DNA of 64,000 nucleotides from an uncultured Spirochaetia bacterium (lineage in GTDB: Bacteria > Spirochaetota > Spirochaetia > CAKZLE01), in the NCBI GenBank assembly GCA_937125225.1, contig CAKZLE010000023.1, forward strand, positions 124,001 to 188,000, written 5' to 3'. The notes beneath the pieces are model-generated. The model saw only the letters and a list, made by a program, of their open reading frames with translations, did not search any database and was not told where the DNA came from. Both the position numbers and the translations under genes were made by a program. This document shows positions 1 through 8,364 of the stretch, in pieces; within the stretch, counting starts at the first letter, position 1; the number at the start of each line of letters is the position of its first letter.

Positions 1-2171
1 ATGACAGGTTCACACAACAATTCGGGTATACCATCGACGATATCCATCTCCTTGAAGATTGGTGGCAACAGGTCTATCCAGACCCTACCTATCGTGAGAC
101 AGTAAAAGATACGTGGAACAAGGCCATAGAGGAATCTAAGCTCCTTGGTTCTGATATGGCAGTACAGCAGTGGACCATAACAACAAAGAACAGATCAATG
201 AGAATATGTGAATTCTATATGTATCCAGTGCAAGAGATGTCTCTCATCATCATGAAGGATGTGACCGAAGAAAAAGAGATGGAGCAAAAGCTCAGAGACA
301 GTGAAGAACAATTCAGGGTTTTAGCAGATGAACTCCCAGCGATCTATGCGGAGTGGTTACCCGACAGCTCGCTGCTCTATACAAATAAAGCTTTTGGTGA
401 GTTATTTGGTGATTTGGTACAGGAAAACACCGCTATAAGGTTATTAGACCTCATTCCAGAGAAAACATTTAATAAGATAAAATCTGAGTACCTATCACTC
501 ACAGCAGCCAACCCCTTTGGAACCAGTATCATCCCAATTACTATTCATCAAACAGAATACTGGATCGAATGGCGTTACAGGGGTATCTTCGATGAGACCG
601 AAGAGTTGATCCTGATACATGGGTTAGGTTCTGATGTCACCAAGGGGAAGATCGATCAAGAAGAGCGAGAGAGACTGACCTTTGCTATCGAGCAAGCCGG
701 TGAGACTATCCTCATCACAAACAAAGATGGAGATATACAGTATTGTAATCCTATCTTCGAGAAGATCACAGGGTATAGTAGAAACGAAGTAATTGGGCAG
801 AATCCACGGTTTCTCAAAAGTGGTGATAAGGACCTTGCCTTTTATCAAGAGCTCTGGGCGACCATCACCCAAGGGAAGGTTTGGACAGGACAGTTTACTA
901 ACAAACGGAAGGACGGGGCACTCTTCATTGAGGCTGCTACCATATCACCGATTAAGGACAAAACCGGTGAGATCATAAACTTCGTTGCGGTAAAAAGAGA
1001 TATTACAGAGACGATGAGACTAGAGGCCCAATTTCAGCAATCACAGAAGATGGAATCTGTCGGCAGGCTCGCAGGTGGTGTGGCACATGATTTCAATAAT
1101 ATGTTGAGTGTGATCATCGGTTATACCGAGATAGCTAAAGAGTCGAATCTTGAAAATACACTACTCTCTGATAATCTAGATCAGGTGCTAGATGCTGCGA
1201 ACAGATCAAAAGAGATAACCCAGCAATTGCTTGCCTTCGCACGAAAACAGACGATCAAACCCATTGTGATAGATCTTAATAGCAATATCGCAGATATGTT
1301 GAATATGCTCAAACGTCTGATAGGAGAAGAGATCTCCCTTCGATGGCAACCTGGAGATCTACTTAGTCCTATAAAGATCGATCCTTCACAACTGAATCAG
1401 ATCCTCGTCAACCTCTGTATCAATTCCCGTGATGCTATAGATGAGCAAGGAGAGATCAGGATATGCACCTTCAATCGCATGATAGATGAAGAGTTCTGTA
1501 TCGATAAACCCTATTTCAGACCAGGAGGATATGTGGTCCTCTCTGTAGAGGATAATGGGATAGGAATGGAGAAATCCATGTTAAAGAAGATATTCGAACC
1601 CTTCTTTACTACAAAAGAGCTCTATAAAGGAACAGGCTTAGGTCTATCCTCTGTCTATGGGATCATCAAGCAGAATGATGGTTATATTCATGTTGAGAGT
1701 GAACCGGGAAATGGATCAGTATTCGAGATCTTCTTCAAACAGATCAAGACTGAATTGGATCTTATCAAATCGGAGGATCATGAGAAGATCCCAATGGGCT
1801 CTGGTGAACTTATCCTCATCGTAGAAGATGAAGGAATCAACATAGAACTCTATCAGACCATGCTCAAACATCTTGGTTATGAAGTATTGATCGCAATGAA
1901 CGGTACAGAGGCAATCAACATCTATAAAGATCATAGGGATAGAATCAGCCTACTCTTAAGTGATGTGATACTTCCGGGAATGAATGGCCGTGAACTCTCA
2001 GATACGATTCAAAGTCTTGATCCTTCTCTAAAGACTTTGTTCATGTCGGGTTACACAACAGATATCATTGCGAAGAAAGGAGTCCTTGATAAAGGAGACT
2101 TCTTCATCCAGAAGCCCTTCTCGATCTATGATATTGCCTGTAAAGTCAGATCAGTTCTAGATGAGAACTAA
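1..2171 (+). CDS. PAS-rich hybrid histidine kinase with C-terminal receiver (5' truncated by window)
   Basis: The reading frame is open from position 3, so the true start lies upstream; the first internal ATG (156) is not the start because PAS-like sequence (FGYTIDD, YPDPTYR) precedes it. Domains in order: end of one PAS (3-290), a degenerate PAS (about 310-640), a clear PAS/PAC (about 670-1010), HisKA with the phospho-acceptor His at 1086-1088 inside AHDFNN, HATPase with N box (NSRDAI), DNGIGM, EPFFTT and GTGLGL (about 1405-1720), and a receiver (about 1800-2165) with Asp at 1962-1964 in SDVILPG. This is a soluble-looking sensor kinase of the VGRLAGGVAHDFNN class; signal and partner are unknown. 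The C-terminal receiver suggests a phosphorelay or internal feedback rather than direct DNA control. No response regulator gene follows it. Confidence 0.93.
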   Translation, partial: DRFTQQFGYTIDDIHLLEDWWQQVYPDPTYRETVKDTWNKAIEESKLLGSDMAVQQWTITTKNRSMRICEFYMYPVQEMSLIIMKDVTEEKEMEQKLRDSEEQFRVLADELPAIYAEWLPDSSLLYTNKAFGELFGDLVQENTAIRLLDLIPEKTFNKIKSEYLSLTAANPFGTSIIPITIHQTEYWIEWRYRGIFDETEELILIHGLGSDVTKGKIDQEERERLTFAIEQAGETILITNKDGDIQYCNPIFEKITGYSRNEVIGQNPRFLKSGDKDLAFYQELWATITQGKVWTGQFTNKRKDGALFIEAATISPIKDKTGEIINFVAVKRDITETMRLEAQFQQSQKMESVGRLAGGVAHDFNNMLSVIIGYTEIAKESNLENTLLSDNLDQVLDAANRSKEITQQLLAFARKQTIKPIVIDLNSNIADMLNMLKRLIGEEISLRWQPGDLLSPIKIDPSQLNQILVNLCINSRDAIDEQGEIRICTFNRMIDEEFCIDKPYFRPGGYVVLSVEDNGIGMEKSMLKKIFEPFFTTKELYKGTGLGLSSVYGIIKQNDGYIHVESEPGNGSVFEIFFKQIKTELDLIKSEDHEKIPMGSGELILIVEDEGINIELYQTMLKHLGYEVLIAMNGTEAINIYKDHRDRISLLLSDVILPGMNGRELSDTIQSLDPSLKTLFMSGYTTDIIAKKGVLDKGDFFIQKPFSIYDIACKVRSVLDEN

Positions 2172-2551
2172 GATACCCAGGAGTAGGACATACCACTATA
2201 GCAGTCTCTTCTGATTGCTCAGGCAATACTTTATCTTTGAATACTCATAAGATTGAAATACTTTTTCACATGCTATCTAACAATTCTCCCTCATTACCAT
2301 CTCTTCTAACACACTTATTGCACCATGTAAGATATCTAAACTGATCATCCTATCAGGTGCGGTAGACTTTCATCTTCTACGGTATACAATTTGTACCTAC
2401 TATCTTTTTCTGCTACTACTTGACATATTTGTATATAATTGTATTATATGCATTATAATCATGAATCAAACACATGAGCCATCGAAACAGGGGAAACGAA
2501 GTTACCCGGTGGTATGACACAAAGAGATTCAAAATAAAGAGTAAAGGGAAA
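2172..2551. other. Intergenic region upstream of nitroreductase
   Basis: About 380 bases without a convincing gene. A weak hairpin (ATTGC-TCAG-GCAAT, 2214-2227) followed by an interrupted T-rich stretch may end the kinase transcript. The right part carries the nitroreductase promoter and dyads, listed separately. An in-frame ATG at 2474 lies only about 15 bases after the dyad and has no ribosome binding site, so I treat 2474-2551 as leader. Confidence 0.5.
2420..2459 (+). promoter_or_regulatory. Promoter and AT-rich dyads of the nitroreductase gene
   Basis: TTGACA at 2420-2425 is followed by a perfect inverted repeat ATATAAT-TGT-ATTATAT (2433-2449) that overlaps a second one, ATTATA-N5-TATAAT (2443-2459). 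The -10 is probably TATTAT at 2442-2447 (16-base spacer). The 10-mer TGTATATAAT (2430-2439) recurs at the promoter of the downstream HxlR gene, so both may be bound by that regulator. The operator role is inferred. Confidence 0.5.
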
Positions 2552-3223
2552 ATGATGAAAGAGAGAAAAGAAGAGATCCTACAGGCTTTCGAATATAGAC
2601 GGGCAATAAAAGAGTTCCAGGCAGACAAGAAGATCTCAGATGATGATTTTGAGTTCATCCTGGAGACCGGGAGATTATCACCGAGTTCATTTGGATATGA
2701 ACCCTGGAAGTTCTTAGTCATTCAGAATACAGATCTCAGAGAGAAATTGAGTGGACCAAGCTGGGGTGCACAGAGGCAGTTACCAGGGGCTAGTCACTTT
2801 GTTGTCCTTCTTGCGAGAAAAGCAGTTGATATGAGACCGGGATCCAAATATCTCGAATGGAAATCACAGAAAGTGGATGGACTCCCTGCAGCGGTCGATG
2901 CTGAGAAACAGAGTTTCTTTGGTAATTTCCAGCAGAATGAGTTCGATCTGACTGATGATCGAAAACTCTTTGATTGGGCATGTAGACAGGTCTATCTTCC
3001 ATTTGCGAATATGATGACCAGTGCAGCTATGATCGGTATCGATTCCTGTCCTATTGAAGGTTTCGATAAGAACAAAGTCGAAGAGATCCTTGAGACTGAG
3101 AAGATAGTCGATCCAGAGCATTTCGGAGTTGCCGCAATGGTCGCCTTTGGCTACAGAGCAGAAGATTCACCCTTTCCAAGAACAAGACACACTACTGAAG
3201 ATGTCATTCAGTGGGTTAAATAG
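2552..3223 (+). CDS. NAD(P)H-dependent nitroreductase (NfsB/YfkO-like)
   Basis: A protein of 223 aa of the FMN-dependent nitroreductase family, which reduces nitro compounds, quinones or similar electrophiles with NAD(P)H in the cytoplasm. The N-terminal YRRAIKEF and the LSPSSFGYEPWKFLV segment are the FMN-binding start of the family, and the C-terminal GVAAMVAFGYRAED is also typical. I place the start at ATG 2552 or 2555, preceded by AAAGGG; the longer form from ATG 2474 adds 26 basic residues unlike the family and lacks a binding site. The gene is followed after about 250 bases by an HxlR regulator, a common pairing for electrophile- or quinone-responsive reductases. The physiological substrate cannot be read from the sequence. 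Confidence 0.9.
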   Translation: MMKERKEEILQAFEYRRAIKEFQADKKISDDDFEFILETGRLSPSSFGYEPWKFLVIQNTDLREKLSGPSWGAQRQLPGASHFVVLLARKAVDMRPGSKYLEWKSQKVDGLPAAVDAEKQSFFGNFQQNEFDLTDDRKLFDWACRQVYLPFANMMTSAAMIGIDSCPIEGFDKNKVEEILETEKIVDPEHFGVAAMVAFGYRAEDSPFPRTRHTTEDVIQWVK

Positions 3224-3329
3224 TCCAATAAAGTGACTTTGTAAGGAGAGCCTATGGAGTCTCATAGCTCTCCAGAGATAAGCCGAATGCTGAAAAGACT
3301 AAACTCCAAACCAACAGAATAAAAAAGTT

Positions 3330-3352
3330 GTTCTTAGCCTCTCCTTAAGAAC
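3330..3352 (+). terminator. Possible weak terminator after nitroreductase
   Basis: GTTCTTA (3330-3336) pairs with TAAGAAC (3346-3352) and is followed by CATTTTG. A second imperfect hairpin with GGAGAGC/GCTCTCC arms lies at 3244-3272 without a T-run. The T-tract is poor, so this is tentative. Confidence 0.35.
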
Positions 3353-3395
3353 CATTTTGATCAAGACGATAACCATACTAATGGTATAGTGCTGT

Positions 3396-3426
3396 TTGAC
3401 AAGTAGAAATCATTATGTATATAATG
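3396..3426 (+). promoter_or_regulatory. Promoter and dyad of the HxlR regulator gene
   Basis: TTGACA (3396-3401), 18-base spacer, TATAAT (3420-3425). The -10 lies inside a perfect inverted repeat CATTAT-GTAT-ATAATG (3411-3426), an arrangement expected for an autorepressor. The shared 10-mer TGTATATAAT sits at 3416-3425. Confidence 0.65.
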
Positions 3427-3470
3427 AACAAAAAGTATGTTAGGTACAGTTATTATACTAAGGATAGATT

Positions 3471-3827
3471 ATGGAATATAATGAGAATGCTTCTCTAGGT
3501 TGTCCCGTTGAGGCCACATTGAATGTTATCGGTGGAAAATGGAAAGGAATCGCTCTATTCCATCTATTGGTAGATGGTACTCTCCGTTTCAACGAATTGA
3601 AGAGAAGAGTCGGAGATGTCACACAGAGAATGCTTACCAAACAACTCAGAGAGTTAGAGGCAGATGGCCTGATCAATAGACATGTATATGCTGAAGTACC
3701 TCCTAAGGTCGAATACAGTCTTACAGAGAAGGGAGAGTCCCTTCGACCTATACTATTGGCCTTAAGAGATTGGGGCATGATCAATGTCTTCTTACTTGAA
3801 CCCGATCAGATACCTGAGATCAAATAG
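3471..3827 (+). CDS. HxlR-family winged-helix regulator with conserved N-terminal Cys
   Basis: A protein of 118 aa matching the HxlR family along its whole length: CPVEATL, then [33 protein letters not shown] and [11 protein letters not shown]. Cys11 stands at the position that in YodB, HypR and QorR serves as thiol sensor of quinones, diamide or hypochlorite (family knowledge). It probably binds the dyads at its own promoter and at the upstream nitroreductase. The ATG at 3471 follows AAGGATAGATT. The regulon beyond these two genes cannot be seen from here. Confidence 0.93.
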   Translation: MEYNENASLGCPVEATLNVIGGKWKGIALFHLLVDGTLRFNELKRRVGDVTQRMLTKQLRELEADGLINRHVYAEVPPKVEYSLTEKGESLRPILLALRDWGMINVFLLEPDQIPEIK

Positions 3828-3880
3828 ATAATACTGAGACGATACATCCAATCCACTTCTTCATTTCTTTTTAGGACTAC

Positions 3881-4192
3881 CTATAGATAAAGGCTAAGAG
3901 CCTCTCTGATCGCATCATCTCCCGGGAATCCCCCATAGAACAGAAGTGTGCCATTGACCACCATAGCAGGAGTCTGTTTGACTCCGGGATTCTCTTTTGC
4001 CATTGCATGACATCCAGGACAATAACCATAGAGGCAATTGATCTCCACCCCATATTTCATTGATTCTTCTTCAGTCTCAGTCTTTTTGATAGAATAGTCT
4101 AGTTCAAGAGTATCAGCGATCTCTTTGACAAGCTCCATATAGCTATCAGTCACGGCACAGGAAGATCCCAGGATGGTTATTGATGTATTCAT
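3881..4192 (-). CDS. Thioredoxin-fold protein with displaced cysteine cluster
   Basis: A protein of 103 aa resembling the small 'redox-active disulfide' thioredoxin-fold proteins: a first strand ITILGSSC, a central ESMKYGV, then QTPAMVVNG with the cis-proline Pro75 and a GGFPGDDAI end. In those proteins a CxxC follows the first strand. Here only Cys12 remains there (SSCAVT), and instead Cys53, Cys58 and Cys61 form C-x4-C-x2-C with His62 just before the cis-proline loop. This could be a relocated redox centre or a metal site; neither can be told from sequence. It is convergent with the HxlR gene. There is no Shine-Dalgarno sequence, and TATATT (4200-4205) lies 7 bases before the ATG. Confidence 0.75.
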   Translation of the reverse strand: MNTSITILGSSCAVTDSYMELVKEIADTLELDYSIKKTETEEESMKYGVEINCLYGYCPGCHAMAKENPGVKQTPAMVVNGTLLFYGGFPGDDAIREALSLYL

Positions 4193-4401
4193 GAGAAGGA
4201 ATATACCAGATTTTAATGAGGTATCCTAGTATACTGCATTCCTCTGTTCAGTAGGTTCATTCCCATTATTTGATGGGGAACAACCCTAATCGACAATGAT
4301 TGGATACCCCCAGTGCTGAGAACACCTTGTACCGTAAAACAATTTGTGTATTTCTTGTATGAATGATGATATTCTTAAAAATATACTTTGCAGGAGTAGC
4401 C

Positions 4402-4992
4402 ATGAGAACTGAGTCCTTCTCTTTTGAGACACAGACAGAAGATGATAAGAATATCATCACGAACATCCTCTATGAATCATTTGATATGAAATTCAAACCT
4501 CTTTTCAAGAGGTTCTCTTCAGAGGAGACTATTGGGATCATTAAGGCATCACTCAACCAGGCTGAAGGGATTCTCTATAAAGAGGACGATACGATCCTGG
4601 GAGTTGCAGTGTTCTCAACAAAGCAGAACCCCGGGATGGAGATCACGAAAGATATGAGAAAGAGACTGGGTCTGTTCTCCTACCACCTCTATCGTTGGTT
4701 GTTTCAGTCAGAGAAGCTGACAGATGAAGGGATAATCAAACTGGAAATGATCGCAACAAAGACTGAAACACGGGGAAAGGGTGTCGGGACAACATTGATC
4801 CATAAGATGATCGAATATGCTAAGAGGAGTGAATACAACAAGATAACTCTAGAGGTCGTCAATACGAATCCCAGAGCAAAAGCACTATACGAAAGAATGG
4901 GTTTCACCACATACAAACATCATCATACAGGGATCTTCACTAGAGCCTTTGATTTCTCAGGTTTTGATGATATGAGTCTATCGTTAAGATAA
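4402..4992 (+). CDS. GNAT-family N-acetyltransferase
   Basis: A protein of 196 aa. The acetyl-CoA binding motif A is visible as TRGKGVGTTLIHKMIEYA, followed by LEVVNTNPRAKALYERMGF (motif B), typical of GNAT enzymes. I start at ATG 4402 because CAGGAG lies 6 bases upstream; the upstream in-frame ATG at 4363 has no binding site. It is the first gene of a tightly spaced run (27 and 12 bases to the next two genes), so it is probably co-transcribed with the VOC protein and a nitroreductase. The substrate is unknown. Confidence 0.88.
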   Translation: MRTESFSFETQTEDDKNIITNILYESFDMKFKPLFKRFSSEETIGIIKASLNQAEGILYKEDDTILGVAVFSTKQNPGMEITKDMRKRLGLFSYHLYRWLFQSEKLTDEGIIKLEMIATKTETRGKGVGTTLIHKMIEYAKRSEYNKITLEVVNTNPRAKALYERMGFTTYKHHHTGIFTRAFDFSGFDDMSLSLR

Positions 4993-5019
4993 GAAAGGTA
5001 CTTTGAAAAGGAGAACAAC

Positions 5020-5376
5020 GTGCAAAAGAGTTTCATCACCATCATGACAAACACACTAGAGGATTCAACTACCTTCTACTGTGACATACTGGGATTCGAG
5101 GTACAACATATCATGACCCCTGCTGAGGATATCAAACTCATATGGTTGAAGAATGAGAATGATATGATCATAGAACTCGCCTATATAGCACAGGGAGGAG
5201 CGGGCGATAATTCAGGAGCCTCGATCACCCTTACCTTTCAAGTCGAGGACCTGGAGAGCAAAAGACAGTTACTCATAATTAATGATGTGCCTTATCAGAC
5301 CCACAGCCTACCTAATGGATCAACTGTACATCGATTCAGTGATCCTAATGGAACGGCTATCTCATTTATGGACTAG
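5020..5376 (+). CDS. VOC-superfamily (glyoxalase/dioxygenase-like) protein
   Basis: A protein of 118 aa with the paired beta-alpha-beta layout of the VOC fold: FYCDILGFEVQ in the first half and HRFSDPNGTAISFMD at the end. The start is GTG 5020, preceded by AAAAGGAG. Family members include glyoxalase I, fosfomycin-resistance enzymes and extradiol dioxygenases, so the reaction cannot be assigned. Its place between a GNAT and a nitroreductase gene hints at detoxification, which is inference only. Confidence 0.85.
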   Translation: MQKSFITIMTNTLEDSTTFYCDILGFEVQHIMTPAEDIKLIWLKNENDMIIELAYIAQGGAGDNSGASITLTFQVEDLESKRQLLIINDVPYQTHSLPNGSTVHRFSDPNGTAISFMD

Positions 5377-5388
5377 TTGGAGATACCC

Positions 5389-6237
5389 ATGATACATGTG
5401 ATAAAGAAGAGAAAATCTGTACGAACATTCAGCAAGCAACCATTTAATGAGGAGCTTATCACCTCGATCAATACAATAATCACAGAATATAGCAAGAGTG
5501 TCGGGCCCTTCGGCAATCTATGCAGATTCACACTCATCCCTGCCCTAGTTGAAGGTTTCAAGCCGGGAACCTATGGTTTCATCAAAGATCCTGAGGCATA
5601 TATTGCCGGGATCTGTAAGAATGACAATGAGGCCCTCGTTGATTTTGGCTATACCTTTGAAAAGATCATTCTAGAACTTACCGCTTTGAATCTTGGTACC
5701 TGTTGGCTCGGAGGTACATTCAAACGAGAATCCTTCAAGAGCAATCTTCATATTACCGGGTCAGAGCTAATCCCAGCAGTAACTCCAATCGGTTTTCCGG
5801 CAGAACATAGGAGAGTATTTGAAAAGGGTATGCGAAAGATCGCTCAGTCCGATAGGAGAAAACCCTGGGAGGTGCTCTTCTTTGATGGAGGACTCTTAAC
5901 ACCCCTATCAAAGCAGTCTGCAGGTGAGCTCTCTATTGTCTTCGAGATGGTCCGTATAGGTCCTTCTGCCTCAAACAAACAACCTTGGGTCTTAGTCCTT
6001 TCTGAGGATAGGACTCTCATACATTTCTTCCTGAACTTTATGCCCGGTTATACAGGTAATAAGATGGGCTTCGAGATGCAGCGTCTCGACATTGGTATCG
6101 CCATGGCCCATCTAGAGATCGCCTGTGATGCGATAGGTATCTCCGGTACCTTCAAAGCTATATCACATAGGATCAGGGTTCATGATGAGAACCTGAAATA
6201 TATAACGACCTATCACCTGCAGGACCCGATAGATTGA
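5389..6237 (+). CDS. Nitroreductase-fold protein, TM1586-like
   Basis: A protein of 282 aa. The start KKRKSVRTFSKQPF is the nitroreductase FMN-binding opening. The second half repeats the fold with IGPSASNKQPW and MQRLDIGIAMAHLEIACD, the two-domain arrangement of TM1586-type putative nitroreductases in which one chain carries both halves of the usual dimer. I chose ATG 5389, preceded by TTGGAG; a TTG at 5377 is in frame but overlaps the binding site. It lies 12 bases after the VOC gene. It is a probable flavin oxidoreductase of unknown substrate. Confidence 0.85.
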   Translation: MIHVIKKRKSVRTFSKQPFNEELITSINTIITEYSKSVGPFGNLCRFTLIPALVEGFKPGTYGFIKDPEAYIAGICKNDNEALVDFGYTFEKIILELTALNLGTCWLGGTFKRESFKSNLHITGSELIPAVTPIGFPAEHRRVFEKGMRKIAQSDRRKPWEVLFFDGGLLTPLSKQSAGELSIVFEMVRIGPSASNKQPWVLVLSEDRTLIHFFLNFMPGYTGNKMGFEMQRLDIGIAMAHLEIACDAIGISGTFKAISHRIRVHDENLKYITTYHLQDPID

Positions 6238-6247
6238 CAGGACTATT

Positions 6248-7159
6248 ATGAAACAGAGACATAAGAATATCTTGGGATGGACAGGAGTCTCGATCACTAT
6301 ACTATTCTCGAGTCTTTGGGCCTACTGGGGTTCTTTTGAGAACTTTCATGAAGGATGGTATGAAGAATCACTCTTATTGAATCTTATGATATTCCTTGTG
6401 CAGTATTTACTTTTCAGTATCTTCTTCACATTCCTAGCATGTATCTCTTTGCGCTGGAAGAAGAGAGGACTGATCCTCCATATACTCATAGGTATGTTCT
6501 GTATCTATTTCTTCTCTGGAGCTAACTTCCAGGTATTGGGCATGCTGATCATCATCCCCTTTGCTCTACTGGGTCTTATGTACTATATCGGAGAGCCTCA
6601 GCCTCGTCGTTGGGCCTATCGTCTGATAATCTTCGTACCCTTGGTGGTAACCCTCGCCATCTCTATTCCCTTGGGGATCAGAGTGTCACATCGAATAGAT
6701 GACAGGGATCTCTCGATGAGGATCATTGAGGGCAATGAGGTGACTCTTGCCTGGGCTCCCCGTGGTCCGGGATGGCCTGATGTGGGCATCTCCTGGGAGG
6801 ATGCGCAGAGGCTCTGTGCTCATCTCTCAGAGGATGGGCTTACGCTAAGTGATGATGAGCTGAATATCTGGAGATTACCCACGGTTGATGAAGCAGTAAG
6901 ATCCATGATGCTCCATGGAGAATCTTCGATGGGAACATGGGACCCCGAAGAGGAGAAAGCCTACTATTCACAGAAGCCAGATAAGGAAAGCCCACTCTGG
7001 GACTTAGGATCCAAGGTGATCTACTACTGGACTTCCGATACCTCGAAAGAAGACCCAGAACAGGCCTACATCATCGTCTATGATGGTGGAGTCTTTGATA
7101 AAAGAAAGTCAAACAGACAGGACTACCAGAGTTTTAGAGCTGTCAAAGAATTACCCTAA
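6248..7159 (+). CDS. Five-span membrane protein with C-terminal Lcl/DUF1566-like domain
   Basis: A protein of 303 aa. Hydrophobic segments at about 8-28, 43-68, 74-90, 94-114 and 124-145 form a membrane module. Residues 150-303 have the look of the DUF1566/Lcl C-terminal domain (ISWEDAQRLCAHLSEDG, WRLPTVDEA, YYWTSDTS), usually found in secreted or surface proteins. With five spans the domain would lie opposite the N-terminus, presumably outside the cytoplasm. It starts 10 bases after the nitroreductase gene and probably ends that operon. Function unknown. Confidence 0.7.
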   Translation: MKQRHKNILGWTGVSITILFSSLWAYWGSFENFHEGWYEESLLLNLMIFLVQYLLFSIFFTFLACISLRWKKRGLILHILIGMFCIYFFSGANFQVLGMLIIIPFALLGLMYYIGEPQPRRWAYRLIIFVPLVVTLAISIPLGIRVSHRIDDRDLSMRIIEGNEVTLAWAPRGPGWPDVGISWEDAQRLCAHLSEDGLTLSDDELNIWRLPTVDEAVRSMMLHGESSMGTWDPEEEKAYYSQKPDKESPLWDLGSKVIYYWTSDTSKEDPEQAYIIVYDGGVFDKRKSNRQDYQSFRAVKELP

Positions 7160-7258
7160 AGGTATCCATAAAAGCAGAATGTTCATCTCGATTCTTTTAC
7201 CGATCTCTTTACTTCTGCTATAATTATATATTGATGTATCACTATCAGGAGTCCCATA

Positions 7259-7876
7259 ATGAATAATGACCCAGGTGAATTGTATCGTATCACAAAGAAA
7301 GATATAGCAAAGACTGGAATCATTCTCGCAGAGGCCTTCCGGAACGATCCAATATTCGAGGCAATATTTCATGGTAAGAGGTCCAAACATATCGACTCCT
7401 TCTTTGAAGGTGCCGCTCGTTTTGGTATCCGTTATGGTCAAGCTCTTGCACCTTCAGAGGCCCTTGAAGGGGTTGCTGTCTGGGTACCCGGTGATCAAGC
7501 AGATATGACAGCTTGGCGAACTCTTATCACAGGAGCAGCCTTCGCTTCCTTGGGACTCGGTATACGACTCCTGAAGAATATGGAGGTCATCTTCTCCCCC
7601 CTAGAAAAGAATCGAAGACGTCTGATGAAGGGTCGAGACTATATCTATCTGATGGCTATAGCTGTCGCACCAGAATATCAGGGACAAGGGATGGGAAAGA
7701 GATTACTCACACAGTTGTTCAGAGAAAGTGAAGAGGCGGCTCTTCCTATCTTTCTAGAGACTGCAACAGAGAAGAATGTCAGGATGTATGAACACTTGGG
7801 TTTCAAACTCATCGATACGGTGATTCAGCCGATCATCAACCTTCCCCACCATGGCATGCTCAGAGAACCAAAATAG
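7259..7876 (+). CDS. GNAT-family N-acetyltransferase
   Basis: A protein of 205 aa with motif A APEYQGQGMGKRLL and a following FLETATEKNVRMYEHLGF, typical of GNAT proteins of the type found near antibiotic or polyamine modification genes. The start ATG 7259 has AGGAG 8 bases upstream. TATAAT at 7219-7224 with TTTTAC at 7195-7200 (18-base spacer) is a possible promoter. It stands alone between the preceding operon and the GntR operon. Substrate not assignable. Confidence 0.88.
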   Translation: MNNDPGELYRITKKDIAKTGIILAEAFRNDPIFEAIFHGKRSKHIDSFFEGAARFGIRYGQALAPSEALEGVAVWVPGDQADMTAWRTLITGAAFASLGLGIRLLKNMEVIFSPLEKNRRRLMKGRDYIYLMAIAVAPEYQGQGMGKRLLTQLFRESEEAALPIFLETATEKNVRMYEHLGFKLIDTVIQPIINLPHHGMLREPK

Positions 7877-7916
7877 CATTCATGAACCCCCGTTTAGTCT
7901 GAAAGAATATAATTCC

Positions 7917-7957
7917 TTGACAACCGTTCTTATTGTATATATATTTCTATATACAAT
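7917..7957 (+). promoter_or_regulatory. Promoter and perfect operator of the GntR-ABC operon
   Basis: TTGACA (7917-7922), 17-base spacer, TATATT (7940-7945). The -10 lies inside a perfect 10-bp inverted repeat ATTGTATATA-N6-TATATACAAT (7932-7957). A repressor bound here would block the promoter, so this is very likely the operator of the GntR regulator encoded 18 bases downstream. Confidence 0.8.
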
Positions 7958-7974
7958 TTCTTTGGTTGGAGAAT

Positions 7975-8364
7975 ATGGTCAGTATAATTATTTCTAATTC
8001 ATCAGATAGACCCCTTTATCGTCAGATCGCAGATCAGATAAAGAGGGGTATCCTTGATGGTGAGATCAACTCTGGAGAGAGTCTTCCCTCTATTAGAGCC
8101 CTTGCAGCAGAGCTGTCTATCAGCGTCATCACCACTAAACGTGCCTATGATGAACTCGAGACTCAGGGACTCATAGAGACCTATCGAGGTCGTGGTTGCT
8201 TTGCGGCAGGAGATAATGAACTGCTCAGAGAAAGACGACTCAGAATGTTGGAGGAGCATCTTGAAGATGCTCTCAAACAGGCTGCGTACCTTGGTTTGTC
8301 ACAACAGGAGTTGATCTCCATGCTCAGAGTACTTCAGGAGGATAACGATGGACTCGATACTTGA
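7975..8364 (+). CDS. GntR-family regulator, YtrA subfamily
   Basis: A protein of 129 aa. The N-terminal winged helix (PLYRQIADQIKRGILDG, LPSIRALAAELSIS, TKRAYDELETQGLIET, GRGCF) is followed by a short helical tail, which is the YtrA layout. YtrA-type regulators repress adjoining ABC transporter operons. I chose ATG 7975 with GGAGAA just upstream; the longer form from 7933 would begin inside the operator. It overlaps the ABC ATPase gene by 17 bases, so the operon is translationally coupled. The effector ligand is unknown. Confidence 0.92.
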   Translation: MVSIIISNSSDRPLYRQIADQIKRGILDGEINSGESLPSIRALAAELSISVITTKRAYDELETQGLIETYRGRGCFAAGDNELLRERRLRMLEEHLEDALKQAAYLGLSQQELISMLRVLQEDNDGLDT

